Assembly: GCF_026125825.1 (NCBI RefSeq) | Contig: NZ_JAHCKK010000017.1 | Span: 1-63,974, forward strand | Length of the DNA: 63,974 bases | DNA from: Hydrogenophaga sp. | Lineage (GTDB): Bacteria > Pseudomonadota > Gammaproteobacteria > Burkholderiales > Burkholderiaceae_C | Direction: 5' to 3' | Shown: positions 55,928 through 63,211 of the stretch, piece after piece | How positions within the stretch are numbered: the stretch's first letter is position 1 | Layout: every line of letters starts with the position of its first letter | Notes under the pieces: model-generated | What the model saw: only the letters and a program-made list of their open reading frames with translations | Database searches by the model: none | Told to the model about the DNA's origin: nothing | Program-made: the position numbers and the translations under genes

Positions 55928-56674
55928 TCATGGGATGCCCACGGCGCCCATGCGGGCCACGATGGTGCCGGTGCGGCGCGCAAGGTAGGCAGAACCCTGC
56001 CGCGTCTCGAAGAACTTGGGCGATGGCAGCATCACCGCCAGGCGCGCCGCCTCGTGCGGGCTGAGTTTGCTGGCCGGCTTGTTGAAGTAGCGCTGAGACG
56101 CGGCCTCGGCGCCGAAGACGCCTTCGCCCCATTCCACGCTATTGAGGTAGATCTCCAGAATGCGGCGCTTGTCGAGCAGGGCCTCGAGCATCAGCGTGAG
56201 CACCAGCTCCTGGCCCTTGCGCAGCAGCTGGCGCTCGCCGGAGAGCAGCAGGTTCTTGGCGAGTTGCTGGGTGATGGTGGAACCGCCCACGACCTTGGGT
56301 TCGCGCACAGCCTGGGCGGGCTGGCGAGCCGCGCGTTTTTCGGCTTGCTGCTGGCGGCGCTCGTTCTTCTGCCACGCGCCTTCGATCGCACCCCAGTCCA
56401 CGCCGCGGTGATCGGTGAAGCCGGCGTCTTCCGAAGCGATCACTGCGCGCTTGAGGTGCGGACTGATCTGCTCATCGGGTACCCAGCGGTGCGCCCAGCG
56501 CCAGTCCTTGTCGCCGTGCACGCTGGCGCCTGCGATGCGCCAGGCCTCGGATCGCATGAAGGCGGTGCTGGTGGGGTCGACCGCGACCATGAGCGCGATG
56601 CGCGCCAGGAAGAACAGCTGCAGGGCCAGGCCAGCCAGGAGCAGCCACAACAACCAGCGTCCAAGGGACCTCAT
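55928..56674 (-). CDS. mtgA: Monofunctional peptidoglycan transglycosylase
   Basis: A 248-residue glycosyltransferase family 51 enzyme that polymerises lipid II into glycan strands without cross-linking. The N-terminal anchor is at about 8-30. The catalytic Glu is in VIASEDAGFTDHRG. GGSTITQQLAKNLLLS and RRILEIYLNSVEWG are the GT51 motifs. It follows the tonB gene after 8 bases. Confidence 0.93.
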   Translation of the reverse strand: MRSLGRWLLWLLLAGLALQLFFLARIALMVAVDPTSTAFMRSEAWRIAGASVHGDKDWRWAHRWVPDEQISPHLKRAVIASEDAGFTDHRGVDWGAIEGAWQKNERRQQQAEKRAARQPAQAVREPKVVGGSTITQQLAKNLLLSGERQLLRKGQELVLTLMLEALLDKRRILEIYLNSVEWGEGVFGAEAASQRYFNKPASKLSPHEAARLAVMLPSPKFFETRQGSAYLARRTGTIVARMGAVGIP

Positions 56675-56682
56675 GCGTGGAC

Positions 56683-57552
56683 CTATTGCCCCGAGAGCTG
56701 GGTCTGCAGCGTCTCGTCGCGCGTGAAGCGAAAGCGCGAGACGACCACGATCTGGTCGGCCTGGCGGCGCATGGCTTCGTTGAAGCGACCGAACGAGAGG
56801 CTGCGCACGATGGCCTGCGCGCGGCGGTCAAGCTGGCTGATGCCCGAGGGCTGCACCACCTCGGTGTCGAGCACCGCGCCGGTGTGGTTGACCGTGATGG
56901 TCATGGTGAGTTCGCCGTACAGCTTGCGGCCACCGACCTCGGGGAAGTTGGTGGTGCCCCGGTCCTCGATCTTGCGGCGCAACTCGTCGTAGTAGATGGC
57001 GTAGACCGCTTCGCGTGTGGCCGGGCTGATATAGCGCTTCTTGGGCCGCGCGTTCTCTTCGTTGATGCGCTTTTCGATCTCGGCCAGGATCTTCACCAGC
57101 GCGCGGCGCTTCTGCTCGCGTTCGGACGAGGCCTGGCTGGGGTTGACCGACTCCGGGTCGGGTGGTGGCATTTTGGCGAGTTCGCGGCGCACCTGGGCGA
57201 GCAGGCGGTTCTGCTGCTCGCGCAGCATCTCGATGGTGCGCTCGTCTTCCTCATGGGCGTCGCCGATGCGCGCCACGGTGGCCGATGGCAGGGGAGAGGT
57301 CGCGCGGCCGCGTTCGGCCTCGCCACCGCCGGCCAGCGAGGTCTGGGCGATGGCCGCGGCCTTGTCGGGCCGCTCGTTGCCGCGCGCGTTGACGAGGATG
57401 ACTTCCAGCGGCGTGTCCTGGAACACGCGGTTGAAGCGCTCGGGGTCCACGAAGCGCACCGTGAGCAGGGCCGCGTGCACGGCGACCGACACCCCCAGCG
57501 CGAGCTGCAGCGTGCTCAGCTTCTTGAAAAAGGACAGGGCGGACGGCTTCAC
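56683..57552 (-). CDS. TonB-type energy transducer
   Basis: A 289-residue TonB-family protein. The N-terminal transmembrane helix is at about 12-32 (LQLALGVSVAVHAALLTVRF), followed by a charged, Gln-rich periplasmic spacer with a coiled coil (MLREQQNRLLAQVRRELAKM), and a C-terminal TonB domain (LTMTITVNHTGAVLDTEVVQPSG). It would couple proton-motive force to outer-membrane receptors; no exbBD is adjacent. The start is taken as GTG at 57552, because the upstream in-frame extension would overlap the nuclease gene by 107 bases. GATAAT ends 6 bases before the GTG. Confidence 0.8.
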   Translation of the reverse strand: MKPSALSFFKKLSTLQLALGVSVAVHAALLTVRFVDPERFNRVFQDTPLEVILVNARGNERPDKAAAIAQTSLAGGGEAERGRATSPLPSATVARIGDAHEEDERTIEMLREQQNRLLAQVRRELAKMPPPDPESVNPSQASSEREQKRRALVKILAEIEKRINEENARPKKRYISPATREAVYAIYYDELRRKIEDRGTTNFPEVGGRKLYGELTMTITVNHTGAVLDTEVVQPSGISQLDRRAQAIVRSLSFGRFNEAMRRQADQIVVVSRFRFTRDETLQTQLSGQ

Positions 57553-57558
57553 GCGGGC

Positions 57559-57564
57559 ATTATC
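57559..57564 (-). promoter_or_regulatory. -10-like hexamer before the tonB-type gene
   Basis: GATAAT on the minus strand ends 6 bases before the GTG start, so transcription would begin at the start codon itself. No Shine-Dalgarno sequence is present. Confidence 0.4.
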
Positions 57565-57586
57565 CGTGTTGGGTGCGTCCTGGGCC

Positions 57587-59662
57587 TCAATCCCCTGCCG
57601 GGCCGGGCGTTTGGGGGGGCTGGGCGGCGCTTTCGCCCTCGGCCTCTTCGACGTCGATGGCCAAGGCCAGCGGCGCAGCCATGGCTTCTTCATCTTCGGC
57701 CTCGTCGCCCGCCGTCTCGCCCACGTTGTCCACCGGCAGGTCCAGCCGCTCGGTGACGGTGCCGTGGATGTCGAGCGTGATGTGGTCGATCTCGCCCAGC
57801 TTCACGCGCAGGTGCGCGCCGCGCGGCAGGCCGTCGGCACCCAGCACCGGCAGCACCAGAGGCAGGGTGTCGGCGCGCACCAGGTTGTCCTTGATGAGGG
57901 TGGCGGTGATCTCGGTGATGTCTTCCTGGCGCAGGTACTGCAGCGTCCAGTAGCGCTCCATGCCGTTCTGGAAACCGTTGTACGCGGTGTAGGCGGCGTC
58001 GAAAGCGCTGATGATGGAGAACAGGTTGGCATCCTTGGGCTTGAACGGCGCGGCCAGGGCCGCCGTCTTGCCATGGCGCGCGCAGGCAATGATCTGCCAC
58101 TGGTTGACCAGGTCCACGTAGCGGCGCAGGGGTGAGGTGCTCCATGCGTAGCTCTTCACACCGATGCCCGCATGCGGCTGCGCCTTGGTGCCCATGCGCA
58201 CCTTGACACCGGGTTGCAGGCTGGCCTGGCTGCGGTAGATGCCGGGCACGCCGCAGTCAGCCAGCCAGTTGCCCCAGGTGCTGTTGGCCAGGATCATCGC
58301 CTCGGCCACCATCAGGTCCAGCGGCGCACCGCGCTTGCGCGTGCCGATCACAACGCGCTCGTCGCCCTGCGGTTCATCGCCGCTCACGCCCTCGAGGCGG
58401 AAGGTGTAGTCCGGGCGGGTGAAGTTCTCGGGCTTGCCTCTGACCACCTCGCGCTGTGCCTTGAGGTGCAAGGCCAGGCGAAACAGGAAGGCGAGCGAGG
58501 GCTGCAGGGCCGCGATCTCGGCAGGCGCATCGGTCGCCGGGGCCTCGCCCGCAAGCCACGCCTCAGAGATCACCGTGTCGAGCTGGTCGTGGCGCAGGTT
58601 GAGCGCGATCGGCACGCGCTCCAGCGCGGTGCGGCTGCCGGTGATGGCCAGGGTGGCCTCGTCGAAGCTGACGTAGAGGGACACGGCGGGGCAGTCGCGC
58701 CCGGCCATGAGCGTGTAGGCCTGCACCACCTCGTCGGGCAGCATGGTGAGCTTGTGGCCGGGCATGTAGACGGTGGACAGGCGGGTGCGCGCCACCTGGT
58801 CGATCGGTCCTTCCGGCGCCACAGCCAGGCCGGGCGCCGCGATGTGAATGCCCAGCGTGACGCTGCCGCTGCCCAGGCCTTGCAGCGAAAGCGCGTCGTC
58901 GATCTCGGTGGTCTGCGAGTCGTCGATGGAGAAGGCCTGCACCGGCGCCAGGGGCAGCTCTTCAGCGATGACCGGGGCCTGCAGTGGGGGGAAGCCTGTG
59001 CCCTTGGGGAACTGGTCGAACAGGAAGCGCTGCCAGTGGAACTGGTAGGCACTGCTGATGGCGCCTGCGTTCTGCAACAGCGTCAGCGGCGCAGTGTGGC
59101 TGGTGCGCGCGGCCTCCACCACGGCCTTGTACTCGGGGGCGTTCTTGTCCGGCCGGAAAAGCAGCTTGTACAGCTGCTGGCGCACCGGCGCCGGGCAACT
59201 GCCGCTGGCGAGCTCGGCGGCCCAGGCTTCGATCTGCGCTTGCACCTGCTTCTTCTTTTCGATCGCCGCCAGGGCCTGGGCAAGGATGTCGGCCGGCGCC
59301 TTCTTGTAGCGTCCTTTGCCCGCGCGGCGGAAGTAGTGGGGCGCGCCTTGCAGGCACAGGAGCGCGGCGACCTGTTCGGTGATGCCCGCCTTGTCGCTGA
59401 AGTACTCGTGCGCCAGGTCTGCGAAGCCGAATTCGTCCTCGGGCGCGAACTCGTAGGCCAGGTCCAGCTCCATGGTCTCGGCCAACGCTGTGGCCGTGGG
59501 CATCAGTTGGCCGGGGGTGGGCTTTTCAAAGCGCAGCAGGGCGTTGGCCGTCTTGACCTTGACGCGTTTGCCGGTTTCGAGCTCGACCTGGAGGGAGCTT
59601 TCGGCCTCGGACAGGAGGCGGCCGGTCAACAGCTTGCCGGCTTCATCAAACAGGATATGCAT
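57587..59662 (-). CDS. RNase II/RNB-family exoribonuclease
   Basis: A 691-residue protein with an RNB catalytic domain. Magnesium-binding aspartates are in FSIDDSQTTEIDDALSL near residues 245-261, and the RNA-gripping motif is AWSTSPLRRYVDLVNQW near 525. An N-terminal region of about 240 residues lacks the usual cold-shock domains. The C-terminal 50 residues are acidic and Ala/Pro-rich. It would degrade RNA 3' to 5'. It is shorter than RNase R and differs from E. coli RNase II at the N-terminus, so neither rnb nor rnr is assigned. Confidence 0.85.
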   Translation of the reverse strand: MHILFDEAGKLLTGRLLSEAESSLQVELETGKRVKVKTANALLRFEKPTPGQLMPTATALAETMELDLAYEFAPEDEFGFADLAHEYFSDKAGITEQVAALLCLQGAPHYFRRAGKGRYKKAPADILAQALAAIEKKKQVQAQIEAWAAELASGSCPAPVRQQLYKLLFRPDKNAPEYKAVVEAARTSHTAPLTLLQNAGAISSAYQFHWQRFLFDQFPKGTGFPPLQAPVIAEELPLAPVQAFSIDDSQTTEIDDALSLQGLGSGSVTLGIHIAAPGLAVAPEGPIDQVARTRLSTVYMPGHKLTMLPDEVVQAYTLMAGRDCPAVSLYVSFDEATLAITGSRTALERVPIALNLRHDQLDTVISEAWLAGEAPATDAPAEIAALQPSLAFLFRLALHLKAQREVVRGKPENFTRPDYTFRLEGVSGDEPQGDERVVIGTRKRGAPLDLMVAEAMILANSTWGNWLADCGVPGIYRSQASLQPGVKVRMGTKAQPHAGIGVKSYAWSTSPLRRYVDLVNQWQIIACARHGKTAALAAPFKPKDANLFSIISAFDAAYTAYNGFQNGMERYWTLQYLRQEDITEITATLIKDNLVRADTLPLVLPVLGADGLPRGAHLRVKLGEIDHITLDIHGTVTERLDLPVDNVGETAGDEAEDEEAMAAPLALAIDVEEAEGESAAQPPQTPGPAGD

Positions 59663-59686
59663 GGGCGCGATTGTCCCATGGGGCCG

Positions 59687-60298
59687 TTACAGGCCCAGGA
59701 ATCGGAACAGGTCGTCGATATGGCCGTCGAAGTCGCTGATGGCGTGGTCACCACCCTCGAGCAGACGGGTCGTGCCGCCGGCGCAGAAGGCCTGCATTTC
59801 GCGCCAGTCCAATACCTCGTCGCCCTTGGCGACGATCGCGAACTGGCGTTCGGGCGTGGCGGGGTGCAAGGGGGCCAGGCGGGCGATGTCATCCTGCTGT
59901 TGCTGCAGTTCTCCCATGAAGGCCGGATCGACGACGAAACGCGCCTGCGGGTCGTGCCAGGCGGTCTGTGCCCCGATGTACTTCACCAGGTCGCGCGCGG
60001 GAAACACGGCCGGGTTGAGCAGCACCGTGCGGCGGCAACCGGTCTGCAGCGCCAGCCAGCGCGCGTAGAAGCCGCCCAGCGACGAGCCGACCACCCCCAT
60101 GGTCGCGCGCGGCCAGTCCCGCACACCCCGCGCCACCTCTTCCATGGCCTCGCGCGGGGAGGGGGGCAATTGAGGGCACCACCAGACCACCTCCGGGTGC
60201 CGCGCCTGCATGCGCGCGGCGACCTTCTGGGCCTTCATCGATTGCGGCGATGAGCGAAAACCATGCAGGTACAACAGGTGGGTGGTGGGGGATGACAT
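59687..60298 (-). CDS. YqiA/YcfP-like alpha/beta-hydrolase (esterase)
   Basis: A 203-residue alpha/beta-fold hydrolase. The N-terminal LLYLHGFRSSPQSMKA and nucleophile motif GSSLGGFYARWLA (Ser near 75) fit the UPF0227/YqiA group. Asp and His of the triad are likely in VAKGDEVLDW and GGDHAISDF. The substrate is unknown. The start ATG at 60298 is 25 bases from the divergent rodA; an upstream extension would run into rodA. Confidence 0.84.
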   Translation of the reverse strand: MSSPTTHLLYLHGFRSSPQSMKAQKVAARMQARHPEVVWWCPQLPPSPREAMEEVARGVRDWPRATMGVVGSSLGGFYARWLALQTGCRRTVLLNPAVFPARDLVKYIGAQTAWHDPQARFVVDPAFMGELQQQQDDIARLAPLHPATPERQFAIVAKGDEVLDWREMQAFCAGGTTRLLEGGDHAISDFDGHIDDLFRFLGL

Positions 60299-60306
60299 GG
60301 GCGAAG

Positions 60307-60312
60307 GATAAT
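60307..60312 (+). promoter_or_regulatory. -10-like hexamer before rodA
   Basis: GATAAT ends 11 bases before the rodA ATG, within the 25-bp gap shared with the divergent esterase gene. It implies a very short 5' leader. Confidence 0.35.
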
Positions 60313-60323
60313 CGGGGTCCAAC

Positions 60324-61481
60324 ATGGCCGCCGTCTTCGACAAACCCACCCTGCTGCAGCGCATCGCCCCGATCTTCCAGGGCTTTGATGGCTGGCTGCT
60401 GTTTGCCATCCTGCTGATGGCCGGCGCCGGCCTGATCACCATGTACTCGGTGGGTTTCGATCACGGCACCCGGTTCGCGGCCCACAGCCGGAACATGCTG
60501 CTGGCGGTCGGGCTGATGTTCCTCGTGTCCCAGGTGCCGCCGCACCGCCTCATGACGCTGGCCGTGCCGCTGTACACCCTGGGTGTGATGCTGCTGCTGG
60601 GCGTGGAGCTGTTCGGCATCATGCGCAAGGGGTCCCAGCGCTGGCTGGACATCGGCGTGACCGTCATCCAGCCCAGCGAGCTCATGAAGATCGCCATGCC
60701 GCTGATGCTGGCGTGGTGGTTCCATCGCCGCGAAGGGCAGCTCAAGCCGCTGGATTTCGTGGCGGCCGGCATCCTGCTCGTCATTCCGGTGGCGCTCATC
60801 CTCAAGCAACCCGATCTGGGCACCTCGTTGCTGGTGATGTCGTCCGGTCTTGCCGTCATCTTCTTCGCCGGCCTGAGCTGGAAGCTGATCCTGCCGCCGG
60901 TGCTGCTGGGTGTGATCGGCGTGGTGACGCTGATCGCCATGGAACCGCAGATGTGCGCGCCAGGCGTGGACTGGCAGATCCTGCACGAGTACCAGCGCCA
61001 GCGCGTGTGCACGCTGCTCGATCCCTCGAAAGACCCGCTGGGCAAGGGCTTCCACATCATCCAGGGCATGATCGCCATCGGCTCGGGCGGCGTCTGGGGC
61101 AAGGGCTTCATGCAGGGCACGCAGACCCACCTGGAGTTCATTCCCGAGCGCACCACCGACTTCATCTTTGCCGCTTTTTCCGAGGAGTTCGGTCTCCTGG
61201 GCGTGCTGGGCCTCATGTGCGGTTTCATTTTCCTGATCGTGCGCGGCCTGCTCATCGCGGTGGAGGCGCCGACCCAGTTTTCCCGGCTGGTGGCGGCGGC
61301 GGTGACGCTCAACGTGTTCGTCTATGCCTTTGTCAACATGGGCATGGTCAGCGGCATCCTGCCCGTGGTGGGCGTGCCGCTGCCCTTCGTGAGCTATGGC
61401 GGCACCGCCATGGTGACGCTGGGCGTGGGCCTGGGCATCCTGATGTCCATCGCCAAGTCCAAGCGGCTGATGCAGAGCTGA
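60324..61481 (+). CDS. rodA: Rod-shape peptidoglycan glycosyltransferase RodA
   Basis: A 385-residue SEDS-family membrane polymerase for lateral wall growth, paralogue of the FtsW encoded at 42.6 kb. Marks are WLDIGVTVIQPSELMKIAMP, LKQPDLGTSLLVM and LPFVSYGGTAMV. It is here without its usual partner PBP2 or mreBCD. tldD follows 64 bases later on the same strand. Confidence 0.92.
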   Translation: MAAVFDKPTLLQRIAPIFQGFDGWLLFAILLMAGAGLITMYSVGFDHGTRFAAHSRNMLLAVGLMFLVSQVPPHRLMTLAVPLYTLGVMLLLGVELFGIMRKGSQRWLDIGVTVIQPSELMKIAMPLMLAWWFHRREGQLKPLDFVAAGILLVIPVALILKQPDLGTSLLVMSSGLAVIFFAGLSWKLILPPVLLGVIGVVTLIAMEPQMCAPGVDWQILHEYQRQRVCTLLDPSKDPLGKGFHIIQGMIAIGSGGVWGKGFMQGTQTHLEFIPERTTDFIFAAFSEEFGLLGVLGLMCGFIFLIVRGLLIAVEAPTQFSRLVAAAVTLNVFVYAFVNMGMVSGILPVVGVPLPFVSYGGTAMVTLGVGLGILMSIAKSKRLMQS

Positions 61482-61533
61482 CAGCAGAGGCGGTGATTTA
61501 GACCCTGGGGCCCGTGTGTGGAGCCGGGGTTCT

Positions 61534-61539
61534 TACAAT
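61534..61539 (+). promoter_or_regulatory. -10-like hexamer before tldD
   Basis: TACAAT ends 6 bases before the tldD ATG, as at lpxC, so a leaderless transcript is possible. There is no Shine-Dalgarno sequence. Confidence 0.4.
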
Positions 61540-61545
61540 GGGCCA

Positions 61546-63006
61546 ATGATTTCACGCGAACCCACCCTGGCCCGCCTGGCCACCGCCCAAAGCCTGTTGC
61601 TCGAACCGTTCGGCCTGAGCCCCACGCACCTGCAGCGCGCGCTCGGCGAGATCATGTCGCACGGCGTGGACGACGCCGACCTGTACTTCCAGACCACGCG
61701 CAGCGAAGGCTGGAGCCTGGAAGAGGGCATCGTCAAGACCGGCAGCTTCAGCATCGACCAGGGCGTTGGCGTGCGCGCCGTCAGCGGCGAAAAGACGGCA
61801 TTCGCCTATTCCGATGACCTGTCCTGGGATTCGCTGATCGACGCCGCACACACGGTGCGCTCGATCTCGGCGCAGGGCCAGGGCCGCAAAGTGCGCGTGC
61901 CAGCGGTCAAGGTGCCCAAGTCGCGTTCGCTCTATCCCGGCGTAGACCCCATTGCCTCGCTCGACAGCACGGGCAAGGTGGCACTGCTGGAAAAAGTGGA
62001 GCGCATGGCCAAGGCCAAGGACCCGCGGGTGAAACAGGTCATGGCCGGCCTGGCAAGCGAGTACGACGTGGTGCTGGTGGCCCGTGCCGACGGCACCCTG
62101 GCCGCCGACGTGCGCCCGCTGATCCGTCTGTCCGTGACGGTGATCGCCGAGCAGTCGGGTCGGCGCGAGGCCGGTTCGTCCGGCGGTGGCGGCCGTTTCG
62201 GCCTGGCCTATTTCGACGACGCCATGGTGCAGTCCTACGTGGACGAGGCCGTGTCGTATGCCTTGACCAACCTCGACGCGCGGCCCGCGCCGGCCGGCGA
62301 GATGGTGGTGGTGCTTGGCTCGGGCTGGCCTGGCATCCTGTTGCACGAGGCGGTGGGCCACGGGCTGGAAGGCGATTTCAACCGCAAGGGCTCCAGCGCC
62401 TTTGCCGGCCGCATCGGCCAGCGTGTGGCCGCCAAGGGCGTGACCGTGCTCGACGACGGCACCATCGCCGACCGCCGGGGTTCGCTCAACGTGGACGACG
62501 AAGGCCACGCCTCGCAGCGCAACGTGCTGATCGAGGACGGCATCCTGCGTGGGTACATCCAGGACGCGATGAACGCGCGCCTCATGGGGGTGAAACCCAC
62601 CGGCAACGGCCGGCGCGAGAGCTACGCCCACGTGCCGATGCCGCGCATGACCAACACCTACATGCTGGGCGGGGACAAGGCGCCGGAGGAGATCGTGGCC
62701 AGCATCAAGAAGGGCCTCTACGCCACCAACTTCGGCGGCGGTCAGGTGGACATCACCAGCGGCAAGTTCGTGTTCTCGGCCAGCCAGGCCTACTGGGTCG
62801 AGAACGGCCAGATCCAGTATCCGGTGAAGGGCGCCACGCTGGTGGGCAATGGCCCGGATGCGTTGACCCGCGTGAGCATGATCGGCAACGACATGAAGCT
62901 CGACAGCGGCGTGGGCACCTGCGGCAAGGAAGGCCAGAGCGTGCCCGTGGGCGTGGGCCAGCCGACGCTGCGCATCGATGGCCTGACGGTCGGCGGAACT
63001 GCCTGA
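61546..63006 (+). CDS. tldD: Metalloprotease TldD
   Basis: A 486-residue TldD subunit of the TldD/TldE protease, which processes unfolded peptides such as microcin precursors and the CcdA antitoxin. The zinc motif HEAVGHGLEGD is at 267-277, with a Cys ligand expected in GVGTCGKEGQ near the C-terminus. The ATG at 61546 is chosen; an in-frame start at 61516 has less support. The next gene, aroG, is separated by an attenuator-like leader. Confidence 0.94.
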   Translation: MISREPTLARLATAQSLLLEPFGLSPTHLQRALGEIMSHGVDDADLYFQTTRSEGWSLEEGIVKTGSFSIDQGVGVRAVSGEKTAFAYSDDLSWDSLIDAAHTVRSISAQGQGRKVRVPAVKVPKSRSLYPGVDPIASLDSTGKVALLEKVERMAKAKDPRVKQVMAGLASEYDVVLVARADGTLAADVRPLIRLSVTVIAEQSGRREAGSSGGGGRFGLAYFDDAMVQSYVDEAVSYALTNLDARPAPAGEMVVVLGSGWPGILLHEAVGHGLEGDFNRKGSSAFAGRIGQRVAAKGVTVLDDGTIADRRGSLNVDDEGHASQRNVLIEDGILRGYIQDAMNARLMGVKPTGNGRRESYAHVPMPRMTNTYMLGGDKAPEEIVASIKKGLYATNFGGGQVDITSGKFVFSASQAYWVENGQIQYPVKGATLVGNGPDALTRVSMIGNDMKLDSGVGTCGKEGQSVPVGVGQPTLRIDGLTVGGTA

Positions 63007-63033
63007 AACGGCGCTGTGCTACATTTCCAACCC

Positions 63034-63108
63034 ATGTCCTCGCGCTTCGCCTTTTTTGCTTTTTACTTTTGGTTCTCAGTCCCCGGCGGACGAGAGGCGA
63101 AGCTGTAA
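63034..63108 (+). CDS. Aromatic-rich leader peptide upstream of aroG
   Basis: A 24-codon open frame, ATG to TAA. Residues 5-14 read F-A-F-F-A-F-Y-F-W-F: six Phe, one Tyr and one Trp in ten codons. Such a run is hard to explain except as a sensor of charged aromatic tRNAs. Downstream are pairing segments and a terminator. Ribosome stalling on Phe codons when phenylalanine is short would favour the antiterminator and let DAHP synthase be made. No clear Shine-Dalgarno sequence is visible; an extended -10-like TGCTACATT lies at 63017-63025. Confidence 0.8.
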   Translation: MSSRFAFFAFYFWFSVPGGREAKL

Positions 63109-63164
63109 GCGCATCACCGAATCTCGACACAACCGCCGGAGCTCCAAGCCCGGCGGTTTTTTTT
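63083..63164 (+). terminator. Attenuator of aroG (terminator and competing antiterminator)
   Basis: The terminator is CCGCCGG (63133-63139) pairing with CCGGCGG (63150-63156), followed by eight Ts (63157-63164). An identical CCGGCGG at 63083-63089, inside the leader frame, can pair with the same CCGCCGG, making an antiterminator. A third pairing, GCTTCGCC (63044-63051) with GGCGAAGC (63096-63103), overlaps the Phe codons and could act as the pause hairpin. Confidence 0.78.
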
Positions 63165-63211
63165 CGCCCTTTGAACCCCTTTTCGACTCAACCCCACTCA
63201 GGAGCCCCGTG

